From assembly GCF_002735695.1 (NCBI RefSeq), contig NZ_PDZH01000035.1, forward strand, positions 1-38,386: 38,386 nucleotides of DNA, in the 5' to 3' direction. Positions 1 through 8,806 of this stretch are shown piece after piece. Each line of letters opens with the position of its first letter. Within the stretch, counting starts at the first letter, position 1. The DNA comes from Chitinimonas sp. BJB300 (GTDB lineage Bacteria > Pseudomonadota > Gammaproteobacteria > Burkholderiales > Chitinimonadaceae). A model generated the notes under the pieces. It was not told where the DNA came from. It made no database searches and was given only the letters and a program-made list of their open reading frames with translations. Made by a program: the position numbers and the translations under genes.

Positions 1-236
1 GTGGCGTCTCAGATGTTCGCGAGAGCGAAGCTCGCCAAATGCGCTTGGAAGAGGAGAAGCCTTAACCGGCCTGGCAGCGAGACAAATAGTGGTGGCGAGT
101 CTGGATCAGCGAAACCGGGCGATGTGCTTCAATTGGAGGCAGATTGACCTCAACTGCTCCAACCGCCCGGTGCGGACCCGCATGCCGGGTGGTGTGGCAG
201 GGGTCGGCCAGAACATCTGGTCGCCCCTATGCCGAT
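1..236 (+). mobile_element. 3' end of a group II intron (domains V and VI)
   Basis: The RNA at 162-193 folds into a domain V-like hairpin: a 9-bp lower stem (162-170 with 185-193, one G-U pair), a two-base bulge (183-184) on the 3' side, and a 4-bp upper stem (171-174 with 179-182) closed by a tetraloop. It is followed at once by a domain VI-like hairpin: 196-199 with 230-233, 200-203 with 224-227, 206-211 with 217-222. That leaves A229 unpaired on the 3' strand, seven bases before a GCCGAT end at 236, which is where a branch-point adenosine belongs. A C-G-C run at 164-166 could be the catalytic triad. The overlapping reading frame encoding PVRTRMPGG is a translation often seen across such intron ends and is not taken as a gene. 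Positions 1-161 would be domain IV or the end of an intron-encoded reverse transcriptase, but I recognise no RT residues there. The 5' part lies outside the window. Confidence 0.62.
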
Positions 237-295
237 TGTGTGGGGGCAATAGCAAGCCAACTACTATGTAACTTCTTCTTGGCGGAATCCTTGCG

Positions 296-913
296 ATGGA
301 AACCTCATCATTTATTTCAGCCACGGTCTTGTTGATTTTGGTGACGGATCCATTGGGCAATATCCCTTTGTTTATCGGTCTTTTGAAGCAAGTTGATGCA
401 GCCAAGCGCCGGCGCATCATTATCCGAGAGGTTTTCCTCGCATTTGCGATCCTACTGTTCTTTCTATTCTTTGGTAGTCGGGTGCTGGAGGTGATGCATC
501 TCACTGAAACGTCACTGGGTATTGCCGGTGGGGTAATCCTCTTTCTGATTGCGTTGAAGATGATTTTTCCTCACCCTGAAGGGGCGTTTGCCCATCAGGT
601 TAAAGGTGAGCCCTTCCTTGTGCCGCTGGCAATTCCCTTTATTGCGGGCCCGTCTGCCATCGCGACTGTGCTACTCATGGTGTCGCGTGAGCCGACCAGA
701 ATGTGGGAGTGGATTGGGGCACTGACTGTGGCGATGTTGGTTTCAGCGATTGTCCTTGGTTTTGCAGAACGCATAGCAGCGTTTTTGGGTGAGCAGGTCA
801 CCATGGCTTTTGAACGGTTGATGGGATTGATACTCACAGCTATCTCCATTGAGATGCTATTGGGTGGGATAGAAAAGTTTGTCCGCAAACTCAATGCTGG
901 TGCGCCGGTATAA
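296..913 (+). CDS. MarC-family (UPF0056) inner-membrane protein
   Basis: This 205-residue protein belongs to the MarC/UPF0056 family of six-helix inner-membrane proteins. The family's transport role has not been proven; its early link to multiple antibiotic resistance was withdrawn. Two half-repeats typical of the family are visible: the DPLGNIP motif in the first membrane helix (residues 18-24) and the matching PFIAGPSAI segment near residues 113-121 after a hydrophilic loop. The rest is hydrophobic, ending in a short charged tail. The ATG at 296 gives an N-terminus directly in front of helix 1, as in relatives. It lies 60 bp after the group II intron end, so transcription could be affected by that element. 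rpiA follows after 36 bp and may be cotranscribed. Confidence 0.9.
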   Translation: METSSFISATVLLILVTDPLGNIPLFIGLLKQVDAAKRRRIIIREVFLAFAILLFFLFFGSRVLEVMHLTETSLGIAGGVILFLIALKMIFPHPEGAFAHQVKGEPFLVPLAIPFIAGPSAIATVLLMVSREPTRMWEWIGALTVAMLVSAIVLGFAERIAAFLGEQVTMAFERLMGLILTAISIEMLLGGIEKFVRKLNAGAPV

Positions 914-949
914 TCTCGGCTTTGTCCCCCTTTGCAGGAGTAAGAAGCG

Positions 950-1606
950 ATGACCCTTGATGAAATGAAGCGCGCAGCAGCGCGCGCTGCAATTGCTTTT
1001 GTTCCCGATAATTCGATAGTCGGCGTGGGTACGGGTTCTACGGCTAACCATTTCATTGATGCCTTGGCTGAGATCAAAGGCCGTATCGAGGGGGCAGTTG
1101 CAAGTTCAGAAGCCTCAGCAGCCAGGCTCAAAGGATATGGTATTGCCGTGTTTGATATGAATGCAGTGGATCGCATCCCGGTTTATGTGGATGGCGCGGA
1201 TGAAATCAATCGTCATCTGCAGGCAGTTAAAGGCGGTGGCGCCGCATTGACTAGGGAAAAGATTGTCGCTGCGGTTGCCGAGCAGTTTATTTGCATTGCC
1301 GATGAAACAAAACTGGTCGATGTGCTGGGGGCATTTCCTTTGCCGGTGGAGGTGATCCCGATGGCGCGCAGCTATGTTGCCCGTCAACTGGTTCTACTGG
1401 GTGGCAGACCTGCCTACCGTGAAGGTGTGCTTACGGACAATGGCAATGTGATTCTGGACGTACATGGTTTGCAAATTGCTGAACCGGGCAAGTTGGAAGG
1501 CGAAATCAACCAAATTGTTGGTGTGGTCACCAACGGATTGTTTGCCCGCCGCCGGGCAGATGTACTCCTATTGGGTACAGCCAATGGCGTGCAGACTCAT
1601 CGTTGA
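950..1606 (+). CDS. rpiA: Ribose-5-phosphate isomerase A
   Basis: RpiA interconverts ribose 5-phosphate and ribulose 5-phosphate in the non-oxidative pentose phosphate pathway, in the cytoplasm. The 218-residue length is normal for the family. The phosphate-binding GTGST loop is at residues 27-31. The active-site motifs fall at the same residue numbers as in the E. coli enzyme: DGAD at 81-84, KGGG beginning at Lys94, and the catalytic Glu103 in TREK. The ATG start has a good ribosome-binding site (AGGAG about 11 bases upstream). It is probably cotranscribed with marC, and a 99-bp gap separates it from phoU. Nothing unusual is seen in the protein. Confidence 0.97.
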   Translation: MTLDEMKRAAARAAIAFVPDNSIVGVGTGSTANHFIDALAEIKGRIEGAVASSEASAARLKGYGIAVFDMNAVDRIPVYVDGADEINRHLQAVKGGGAALTREKIVAAVAEQFICIADETKLVDVLGAFPLPVEVIPMARSYVARQLVLLGGRPAYREGVLTDNGNVILDVHGLQIAEPGKLEGEINQIVGVVTNGLFARRRADVLLLGTANGVQTHR

Positions 1607-1705
1607 TTCGTTGTCACGGAAATTTCTTTTGGTGGGCAACGCTTGTCATGTCAGAGTTGCTGCCTGGCCGCTCTGACGGCCCTAGTTCAATAAAGGGAAC
1701 AAGCC

Positions 1706-2404
1706 ATGTCGGAACATATTTCTAAGCAATTCGATGCGGAGCTTGAGATGGCTCGCGCCAAGATTCTGGCGATGGCGGGCTTGGTGGAAGAGCAGTTTGG
1801 TGATGCGATGGCGGCGCTGGAAGGTGGTGACCTTGAGCTGATCAACAAAGTGATCGAAACCGAAAATCGAGTCAACGTCATGCATGTCGAGATTGACGAT
1901 AACGTCATGCACATCATTGCCCGCCGCCAGCCGGCCGCCAGTGACTTACGTATGGTGCTGACGGTGAACAAGGTGGTAAACGATCTGGAGCGCATTGGTG
2001 ACAAGGCATGCAAGATTTCCCGTCGTGCCAAGCAGATTTATGGCGAAGGCCGGGTTAATGTGCCGCGTATGTCTGACTTGACTTATCAGTCTAATATTGC
2101 TTTGAGCATGTTGCGGACTGCATTGGACGGTTTCGCACGGTTGGACCCGAGTGTGGCGGGAACCGTGGCGCGTGAAGACATCAAGCTGGACGAAGAATTC
2201 AAGGCGATTCAGCGTCAGTTGATTACTTACATGATGGAAGACCCGCGTACTATCAGTTTGGCATTAGAGATCATCGAAATTGCCAAGGCTATTGAGCGGG
2301 TAGGCGACCATGCCAAGAATATTGCTGAGTACGTGGTTTACCTGGTGAAAGGTATTGATGTGCGGCATAGCCCAGTTGAAGAGATTGAAAAACAAGCCCG
2401 CTGA
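1706..2404 (+). CDS. phoU: PhoU phosphate-signalling protein
   Basis: PhoU is a cytoplasmic three-helix-bundle protein repeated twice, which couples the Pst phosphate transporter to the PhoR/PhoB two-component system and limits phosphate uptake. The 232-residue protein shows both PhoU repeats. Each has the conserved N/H-V-x-x-x-E-x-x-x-x-D pattern and the downstream DLERIGD (residues about 93-99) or IERVGDHAKNIAE (residues about 196-208) metal-binding motif. The start ATG follows an AAGGGAA ribosome-binding site. No pst or phoBR gene is in the window; the partner here is ppx immediately downstream, so this locus joins phosphate sensing to polyphosphate breakdown. I looked for a Pho box in the 99 bp upstream and found no convincing one. 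Confidence 0.96.
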   Translation: MSEHISKQFDAELEMARAKILAMAGLVEEQFGDAMAALEGGDLELINKVIETENRVNVMHVEIDDNVMHIIARRQPAASDLRMVLTVNKVVNDLERIGDKACKISRRAKQIYGEGRVNVPRMSDLTYQSNIALSMLRTALDGFARLDPSVAGTVAREDIKLDEEFKAIQRQLITYMMEDPRTISLALEIIEIAKAIERVGDHAKNIAEYVVYLVKGIDVRHSPVEEIEKQAR

Positions 2405-2422
2405 CCTGTATTGTGTCGTAAA

Positions 2423-2456
2423 CAAGCCCCCATTATTGCTAGGGGACTTGTGTTTT
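2423..2456 (+). terminator. Possible weak terminator between phoU and ppx
   Basis: A hairpin follows the phoU stop: CAAG at 2423-2426 pairs with CTTG at 2447-2450 and CCCC at 2428-2431 with GGGG at 2442-2445, with one C/A mismatch between. The loop is 10 bases and TGTTTTGT follows. It would reduce read-through from phoU into ppx. Its presence also argues that ppx starts at the ATG at 2507 and not at the in-frame TTG at 2411, since the latter would place the hairpin inside the coding region. Confidence 0.35.
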
Positions 2457-2506
2457 GTCCCCCCGCTTCAGACAATCCGGCCATCGTCTCCGCCGGCCTA
2501 GTAGAA

Positions 2507-4003
2507 ATGACTCCTCCCCATACCATTGCCGCCGTCGACCTTGGGTCCAATAGCTTTCGTTTGCAGGTTGCCCGGGTGGTGGATGACCAGGTGTACCCGC
2601 TTGACGCGCTGAAGGATACGGTACGCTTCGCTGCGGCGCTGGATGCGCAGGGCAACCTGGATAGCAAGGGTCAGACCCGTGCCTTAGCTGCGCTGGCACG
2701 GTTTGGTGAAAGGCTCAGAGGTATGCCACCCGAACATGTGCGGGTGGTAGCCACAAGCACGCTGCGGGTAGCCAAGAATTCGGCGGAGTTTCTACCGCGT
2801 GCTGAGGCTGCACTTGGGTTTCCCATTGAAGTGATTGCAGGCAGAGAAGAAGCGCGACTGATTTATATTGGCGCGGCCCATTCTCTGCCCGCAGGACGGG
2901 AAAAGCGGTTGGTTGTCGATATCGGTGGGGGCAGTACCGAATTTATTGTTGGCCAGCAATTTAAACCGTTTAAGACCGAAAGCTTGCTGATGGGGTGCGT
3001 CAGCTACAGCCTGAAGTTTTTCCCTGGCGGTAAACTGACCAAACAAGCACTTCGCGATGCTGAGCTTGCAGCACGTAGTGAGCTACAAGCCATCGTGCAT
3101 GAATTCAATCATGTGCATTGGCAGCAAGCCATTGGTACATCGGGGACGGCGCGTTCACTTGGCGATATCCTGGAGTTGAATGGTTTAAGTAGTGGTGGGC
3201 TTAGTGTGGCCGGTATGGAAAAATTGCGCGATCTGATGCTCAAGGCCGGGCATATCGATGCATTGCAACTCAATGGATTACGCGCCGATCGTCGCCCGGT
3301 GTTGCCCGGCGGGTTTGCCATTATGTCGGCTGTTTTTGCAGAACTTGGTGTTGAGAAAATGACTATCACCCTTGGTGCGCTGCGCGATGGTGTACTTTAC
3401 GACTTGGTCGGCAGGCAACATCAGCGTGATTTGCGCGAGGTAACCGTTACTCAGTTCAAACGTCGGTACCATGTGGATTTGGCGCAGCAGCAACGTGTAG
3501 CCAAGCTGGCGGAAATTTTTTATCGGCAGCTGGTGGCCAGCCTAGAGGTTGATCCCGATACGGATTTGAATATCTTGCTCTGGGCCGCTCGACTGCATGA
3601 GATAGGCTTGTCGATATCTCATTCCAGTTACCACAAGCATTCTGCCTATATCTTGCAGCATGCCGATATGCCAGGCTTTTCCAGCCAAGAACAGGCCCGG
3701 GTTGCATTGCTGGTGCTTGGTCATAAGGGCGGGTTAAAGAAATTGGGTAATCTGGCCAAGGATCGTTGGGCCCGGGTGCTGTCTTTGCGCCTTGCTGTAC
3801 TGTGCAGCCGTAGCCGCACAGATCGTGAAACACCGCCCATTAACCTGGCAGCCAATCGTAATGGTTTTAGTTTGGCTGTGACGAATGATTGGTTGCAGGC
3901 GAATCCTCTTACCCATACTGCATTGCTACAAGAAGCGGAAGAGTGGCGTGAGGCGGGTCATTTACTTGCACTTTCACCCAATTTCCAGCATTGGGGATTG
4001 TGA
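2507..4003 (+). CDS. ppx: Ppx/GppA-family exopolyphosphatase
   Basis: This enzyme releases phosphate from the ends of polyphosphate chains; some family members hydrolyse pppGpp instead. The 498-residue protein has the sugar-kinase/actin-type ATPase fold: phosphate-1 loop DLGSNSFRL near residues 11-19, and the second glycine-rich loop DIGGGSTEF near residues 144-152. A helical, HD-like C-terminal part carries LHEIGLSISH and an HKHSAYIL stretch, as in long Ppx proteins. I chose ATG 2507 because it places the first motif ten residues from the N-terminus. The frame is open back to a TTG at 2411, but those 32 residues look non-homologous and cover a hairpin. Its position after phoU fits exopolyphosphatase better than GppA. 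It ends one base before the corA start, so coupling is likely. Confidence 0.93.
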   Translation: MTPPHTIAAVDLGSNSFRLQVARVVDDQVYPLDALKDTVRFAAALDAQGNLDSKGQTRALAALARFGERLRGMPPEHVRVVATSTLRVAKNSAEFLPRAEAALGFPIEVIAGREEARLIYIGAAHSLPAGREKRLVVDIGGGSTEFIVGQQFKPFKTESLLMGCVSYSLKFFPGGKLTKQALRDAELAARSELQAIVHEFNHVHWQQAIGTSGTARSLGDILELNGLSSGGLSVAGMEKLRDLMLKAGHIDALQLNGLRADRRPVLPGGFAIMSAVFAELGVEKMTITLGALRDGVLYDLVGRQHQRDLREVTVTQFKRRYHVDLAQQQRVAKLAEIFYRQLVASLEVDPDTDLNILLWAARLHEIGLSISHSSYHKHSAYILQHADMPGFSSQEQARVALLVLGHKGGLKKLGNLAKDRWARVLSLRLAVLCSRSRTDRETPPINLAANRNGFSLAVTNDWLQANPLTHTALLQEAEEWREAGHLLALSPNFQHWGL

Positions 4004-4004
4004 A

Positions 4005-5081
4005 ATGGGCAAGAAGCGGCGTTTGCTGCCAACGTTGGCAGCCAAGCCAGAGGTACCGCTTGGATCACCGCATTATGTAGGGGATAAAACAGGGGAAACC
4101 CTGGCAACGTTAATTGAATATGGTTCAGGTGAGCAGGACCTACGCGAAACACTTTTTACATCGCTGGAGCATGGCAAGAGTTTTACCCCCACTTTTTCGA
4201 CCTTATGGCTGAATGTTCATGGCTTGGGCAATGTGGCGCTGTTGCAGGAAGTGGGACGTCGTTTTGGCCTGCATCCGCTTACCCTTGAAGACATACTCAA
4301 CACCAACCAACGTACCAAGGTCGAAGCTTACGAGAACTATCTATATATAGTTGCCAAGCTGGGCCGTTTTGATGCCGAACATAGCAGCGTCGTTGCCGAG
4401 CAAATTTCCATCGTACTCGGCCGCGGCTGGGTGCTGACGTTTCAGGAGCACCCCAGTGGTACCTTTAATCAAATCCGTGAACAGCTACGTCAGGGGGCTG
4501 GTCAGGTACGGAAGCTCGGTGCCGATTATCTGGTCTATGCCTTGCTGGATAAGGTAGTGGATCGCTATTTTGGCGTGCTGGAGGCATTGGGTGAGTTGGT
4601 GGAAAGCTTGGAAGATGAGGTCGGCGAGGGTGTACATCTAGGTGTTCTGCAGCGTATCCATGCATTGCGGCGCGAAATGCTTTATCTACGCCGGGCCCTG
4701 TGGCCAATGCGGGAAGTGTTGAATGCGTTGCAGCGTGATGATGGAGACTATTTTTGTGCGGAAACCCAAATCTACTTGCGGGATGTCTACGACCATGCTG
4801 TCCATCTGATCGAAGCGCAAGAAATGCTGCGTGACTTGGTGGGTGGGTTAACGGATTTTTATATGTCCAACCAAGGCAACCGACTCAACCGCGAAATGCG
4901 CATGCTGACGGTCATCGCCACGATTTTCATGCCCTTAACGTTTATTGTCGGCGTGTACGGCATGAATTTCGATTTCATGCCCGAATTGCATTGGCGATAT
5001 GGCTATTTCTTGATCTGGGGCATCATGGGACTGATTGCAACCGGCATGGGTTATACATTCTGGCGCCGTCGGTGGCTTTAG
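4005..5081 (+). CDS. corA: CorA-family magnesium/cobalt transporter
   Basis: CorA forms a pentameric inner-membrane channel for Mg2+ (also Co2+ and Ni2+). The protein has 358 residues: a large soluble N-terminal domain, a long charged helix (about 200-290) and two C-terminal membrane helices. The signature YGMN selectivity motif comes right after the first helix, followed by the MPE loop. The ATG at 4005 starts one base after the ppx stop and gives a normal N-terminus (MGKKRR); the frame stays open further upstream inside ppx, which I do not count. ppx and corA are almost certainly cotranscribed. A strong bidirectional terminator at 5175-5210 ends the unit. Confidence 0.94.
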   Translation: MGKKRRLLPTLAAKPEVPLGSPHYVGDKTGETLATLIEYGSGEQDLRETLFTSLEHGKSFTPTFSTLWLNVHGLGNVALLQEVGRRFGLHPLTLEDILNTNQRTKVEAYENYLYIVAKLGRFDAEHSSVVAEQISIVLGRGWVLTFQEHPSGTFNQIREQLRQGAGQVRKLGADYLVYALLDKVVDRYFGVLEALGELVESLEDEVGEGVHLGVLQRIHALRREMLYLRRALWPMREVLNALQRDDGDYFCAETQIYLRDVYDHAVHLIEAQEMLRDLVGGLTDFYMSNQGNRLNREMRMLTVIATIFMPLTFIVGVYGMNFDFMPELHWRYGYFLIWGIMGLIATGMGYTFWRRRWL

Positions 5082-5174
5082 GCCGCCCCCGTAGTTGCTT
5101 CATACACCAGTGGTGTGGTCCTTGTTTTTTTCTGGCTTGATCGGAGTGCTGCGAGATAACCCGGTGTGGTCAAA

Positions 5175-5210
5175 AAAATAGCGATGCAGCATGGGCTGTA
5201 TCGCTATTTT
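5175..5210. terminator. Bidirectional terminator between corA and mrcA
   Basis: A 15-bp stem (5175-5189 with 5196-5210, one G-U pair) has a six-base loop and is flanked by an A-run on the left and a T-run on the right. It therefore has the form of an intrinsic terminator on both strands. It lies between the convergent genes corA and mrcA and serves both. The rest of the 171-bp gap holds nothing else that I recognise. Confidence 0.88.
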
Positions 5211-5252
5211 GACTTTGAAACGCTATCAAATGCTTTTCTACGTAGCCAAAGC

Positions 5253-7562
5253 CTAGAAGAGCATATCTCTTACTTCATCTTCGATTGGATCAGTGCTTCC
5301 CGTACCTGCATTATCCAAGCCCAATTCCGGGTTGGTTTGTGGGAACTCAGCATAAAAATACTCATCCCGTACGCCGCGTGAGGTCTCTGTTGGGATCGTG
5401 ATCACTCCGTCAGGCATGGGGATCGCCCGTTCGGGTACACCCTGCAGAACTTGGCCGATATATTCGATCCAAATGGGCAGCGCAGCTTGTCCACCGGTTT
5501 CCGTTCCGCCTAACGAGCGCGGCTGGTCAAAACCTATCCAACTTACTGCCACTAAATCGGCTGTGTAACCGGCAAACCAAGCATCGTGCGTATCATTGGT
5601 TGTACCTGTTTTCCCTGCCAAATCATTGCGATTCAATACGGATGCTTTAGCGGCGGTACCGAATCGTGTTACATCTTTCATGATGCTGGTCATGATGAAT
5701 GCGTTCCTCGCATCCAATGTGCGTTCTGCATTTTCTCCGGCATGTACAGGTTGTGTGCGTGCCAGTACTTGGCCTTTGGCGTCGCTGACATGGTCAATAA
5801 AATACGAAGGCACCCGGTAACCTGTATTGGCAAATACGCTATAGGCTTCCGCCATTTGTAGTGGTGTAACCATACCGGCACCGAGTGCCATGGTTAGATA
5901 CGCGGGATGATTCTTGGCTTCAAAGCCAAACTTACCAATATAGGCTTGTGCGTAATCTGGCGTGATGGATTGAAGGATGCGAATCGAAACAAGATTTTTT
6001 GATTTAGTCAGCGCATCACGTAAAGTCATCATGCCAAGGAATTTGCCATCAAAGTTTTTTGGCTCCCAGCGTTGCCCCCCTATTGAGGCGGGATCGATAA
6101 TAAGCGGGGCGTCGTTGATTTGCGTGGCGGGCGTAAATCCACGCTCTATGCCTGCGGAATAGATGAAAGGCTTAAATGTGGAGCCCGGCTGTCGCCATGC
6201 TTGGGTCACATGGTTGAATTTATTTCTATTGAAATCGAATCCACCGACTAGTGCCCTGATTGCTCCGTTATTAGGATCCATAGCAACAACGCCGACTTCT
6301 ACTTCCGGAAGCTGTACGACCTGCCATTCTTCTTTAACTTGCTGAAGCCGGACGACTGCGCCTACTCTAATTCTTTGTGTGGGTGCTAATTTATTGCTAA
6401 GAGCGCGGCTGGCAAATTGTAAGCCCTTCGTAGCTATATTTAATGTGCCTCTTGAAGGCAGGTAAACATCGATTCCATTATTCGTTACCCGGGTTACAAC
6501 GGCAGGGAGTAAGCCTGGGATGAGCGTAAATTCAGATAGCTTTTCATCTAATCCATCGCGTTGTGGATTATCAAGATCACTTAATTCGATAAATCCTTCC
6601 GGCCCACGATAACCATGGCGGCGATCATAGGCTAATACACCATTACGCGCTGCCTGATATGCCGCTGTTTGATGAGTGGAGAGGAGCGTGGTATAGACTT
6701 GAATGCCTTGGGTATAAGCAGCATCTTGATATTTCTCAACAGCAAATTGCCTAGCCATTTCTGCAACATACTCGGCTTGTATGCTGAAACCTTCGCTTTT
6801 TTTGACTACATTTAATGGTTCTACCTTGGCCGCATTATATTGGGGCACATCAATCATCTGCAACTCACGCATTCTGCGCAATACATATTGCTGGCGTAAT
6901 TTGGCCCTGCTTGGATTAACCACCGGATTATAGCTGGAGGGTGCCTTTGGCAAGCCTGCCAACATCGCCATTTCTGCAATAGTCAAGTTTGGCAGTGTTT
7001 TCCCATAATACGCCTGTGCAGCGGCCGAGAAACCATACGCTCTTTGCCCAAGATAGATCTGATTTATATAAAGTTCCAGAATTTTGTCTTTCGATAAACT
7101 ATGTTCTATCTTGAAAGACAACAAAGCCTCGTTAAACTTACGGGAAAAGGTTTTCTCACTCGAAAGAAAGAAATTCCGGGCGACTTGCATGGTGATGGTA
7201 CTGGCGCCGGATTGAGCATGACCTGAGGCAAGATTGGATAAGGCTGCACGTGCTACACCAATGTAATCAACTCCTCCGTGGCTGTAGAAACGTTCATCTT
7301 CAGCAGCGAGAATCGCTTGCTTCATGAGGAGTGGTACTTTTTCGATTGGTACAAAGTCGCGGCGCTCTTCACCAAATTCGCCGATTTGCACCTCATCGGC
7401 AGTAAAGATACGCAAGGGTATTTTTGGTTTGTAGTCAGTGAGAGTCTCAAGCGATGGCAAGCGTGGGTAGGTAAAAACTAATGTGAGAGTAATCGCACCG
7501 GCCAAAGCGACGATCACTGCAAAAACCAAGCAGGCTATGAGCACTAGCCAACGTTGCATCAT
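5253..7562 (-). CDS. mrcA: Class A penicillin-binding protein 1A
   Basis: This bifunctional enzyme polymerises lipid II (transglycosylase) and cross-links the glycan strands (transpeptidase) on the periplasmic face of the inner membrane. The protein has 769 residues: a short cytoplasmic tail, one membrane helix (about 6-30), a GT51 domain with catalytic Glu88 in the EDERFY motif, an OB-like insertion, and the transpeptidase domain. The latter carries STFK (Ser461, Lys464), SKN (521-523) and KTGT (651-654). All key residues are present. The second Met is an equally possible start. It is divergent from pilM across a 173-bp promoter region, a gene order common in beta- and gammaproteobacteria. 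Confidence 0.96.
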   Translation of the reverse strand: MMQRWLVLIACLVFAVIVALAGAITLTLVFTYPRLPSLETLTDYKPKIPLRIFTADEVQIGEFGEERRDFVPIEKVPLLMKQAILAAEDERFYSHGGVDYIGVARAALSNLASGHAQSGASTITMQVARNFFLSSEKTFSRKFNEALLSFKIEHSLSKDKILELYINQIYLGQRAYGFSAAAQAYYGKTLPNLTIAEMAMLAGLPKAPSSYNPVVNPSRAKLRQQYVLRRMRELQMIDVPQYNAAKVEPLNVVKKSEGFSIQAEYVAEMARQFAVEKYQDAAYTQGIQVYTTLLSTHQTAAYQAARNGVLAYDRRHGYRGPEGFIELSDLDNPQRDGLDEKLSEFTLIPGLLPAVVTRVTNNGIDVYLPSRGTLNIATKGLQFASRALSNKLAPTQRIRVGAVVRLQQVKEEWQVVQLPEVEVGVVAMDPNNGAIRALVGGFDFNRNKFNHVTQAWRQPGSTFKPFIYSAGIERGFTPATQINDAPLIIDPASIGGQRWEPKNFDGKFLGMMTLRDALTKSKNLVSIRILQSITPDYAQAYIGKFGFEAKNHPAYLTMALGAGMVTPLQMAEAYSVFANTGYRVPSYFIDHVSDAKGQVLARTQPVHAGENAERTLDARNAFIMTSIMKDVTRFGTAAKASVLNRNDLAGKTGTTNDTHDAWFAGYTADLVAVSWIGFDQPRSLGGTETGGQAALPIWIEYIGQVLQGVPERAIPMPDGVITIPTETSRGVRDEYFYAEFPQTNPELGLDNAGTGSTDPIEDEVRDMLF

Positions 7563-7648
7563 GATAAATTAGGTCTTTCTGAGTTTGACGTTTGCATTCT
7601 ATCGCGTTGTTGGATGCACAAGGGTTTAGAATAAATGCATAAATCGGC

Positions 7649-7677
7649 TTTACACTGTAAAGGTGGGCTGCTAGGAT
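7649..7677 (+). promoter_or_regulatory. Predicted sigma-70 promoter of the pil operon
   Basis: TTTACA (7649-7654) and TAGGAT (7672-7677) are separated by 17 bases, in the mrcA/pilM divergent intergenic region. Transcription would start about 50 bases before the pilM TTG. An AAAGGG sequence near 7720-7725 could be the ribosome-binding site. This is a pattern match only. Confidence 0.5.
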
Positions 7678-7735
7678 TTAACGTGAATTTACTGAAACAA
7701 CCCCCGCTAACCTAATTTTAAAAGGGAAATTCAAG

Positions 7736-8806
7736 TTGAATCTAGATTTCCTAAAGCCTAAAGCGCCACCCATGATTGGGTTGGACATTAGTACCTCGGC
7801 CGTTAAGCTCGTTGAGCTTTCAGAAGCCGGGAAACATTTGACAATTGAGCGCTATGTCATTGAGCCTCTACCAAAAGATGCCGTCAGCGATGGAAATATC
7901 GTGAATCTAGACGCGGTGTCCGAAGCGGTCAAGCGGGCTTGGCGCGTTATGGGGACTCGAGTTAAAGGTGTTGCGTTGGCATTACCTGCGGCAGCGGTTA
8001 TTACAAAGAAAATAACAGTTCCTGCTGGGCAGTCTGAGAATGAATTGGAACAGCAAGTTGAAACTGAAGCTAACCAATACATTCCATTTGCTCTAGATGA
8101 AGTCAATTTAGATTTCCAAGTTCTTGGGCCTTCAGCTGCGACACCGGATGAAGTCGAGATTTTGATTGCTGCATCGAGAAAAGAGAAAGTTGAAGATCGT
8201 GTAGCCGCTGTAGAGGCTGCGGGATTAAAAGCTGTAGTTATGGACGTAGAGTCCTTTGCAACACAAGCTGCTTATGAGTTGATTGAGCGACAACTCCCGA
8301 GCAACGGCAGGGACCAAACAGTTGTTATTGTTGATATTGGTGCCGCAATGATGCATATCAATGTACTGCGAGATGGTCAACAAATTTATTCTCGTGAGCA
8401 GGCATTTGGTGGGAATCAGTTGACCCATGACATACAACGAAAGTTCAGTCTTTCTCCTGAAGAGGCTGAGGCTGCTAAACGTAATGGAGGGTTGCCGGAT
8501 AATTATGAGCCGGAAGTATTACAGCCCTTCATGGATTCCTTGGCAACAGAGATTTCTCGCGCACTACAGTTCTTTTTTACATCAACACAATATAATAGTG
8601 TCGATCACATTTTATTGGCTGGTGGCTGTAGTGTGATATCAGGATTGGATGAGGTGGTTGCTAGTAGGACGCAGGTTAGCACCATGATTGCAAATCCCTT
8701 CCTTAATATGAGTCAGTCTTCACGAGTTAAAACGCGTCAATTGCTATTGGATGCTCCTTCGCTTTTAATAGCTTGTGGCTTGGCTATGCGGAGGTTTGAT
8801 TCATGA
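7736..8806 (+). CDS. pilM: Type IV pilus inner-membrane platform protein PilM
   Basis: PilM is an actin-like cytoplasmic ATPase-fold protein that binds the N-terminal tail of PilN and links the pilus alignment complex to the motor. The 356-residue protein shows the FtsA-like nucleotide-binding pattern: IGLDISTSAVKLVEL (about 14-28), VVIVDIGAAMMHINVL (about 201-216) and ILLAGGCSVISGL (about 295-307). The start is a TTG, chosen because it follows an AAAGGGAA sequence and gives the expected NLDFLK N-terminus. It opens the five-gene pilMNOPQ operon and overlaps pilN by 4 bp. Base composition through pilM-pilQ is noticeably AT-richer than in the flanking housekeeping genes. Confidence 0.95.
   Translation: MNLDFLKPKAPPMIGLDISTSAVKLVELSEAGKHLTIERYVIEPLPKDAVSDGNIVNLDAVSEAVKRAWRVMGTRVKGVALALPAAAVITKKITVPAGQSENELEQQVETEANQYIPFALDEVNLDFQVLGPSAATPDEVEILIAASRKEKVEDRVAAVEAAGLKAVVMDVESFATQAAYELIERQLPSNGRDQTVVIVDIGAAMMHINVLRDGQQIYSREQAFGGNQLTHDIQRKFSLSPEEAEAAKRNGGLPDNYEPEVLQPFMDSLATEISRALQFFFTSTQYNSVDHILLAGGCSVISGLDEVVASRTQVSTMIANPFLNMSQSSRVKTRQLLLDAPSLLIACGLAMRRFDS

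Noticed and set aside
89-271. Open frame containing PVRTRMPGG
   Set aside because: It runs through the intron domain V/VI structure and is a common false translation of such RNA; no protein evidence.
595-1176. Minus-strand frame of 193 codons
   Set aside because: Antisense of marC and rpiA, both of which are certain.
1607-1705. Pho box before phoU
   Set aside because: TTGTCA-like pieces occur but not as two heptamers with the right spacing.
2411-2506. TTG start extending ppx by 32 residues
   Set aside because: It has no similarity to Ppx N-termini and covers a hairpin; ATG 2507 places the first motif correctly.
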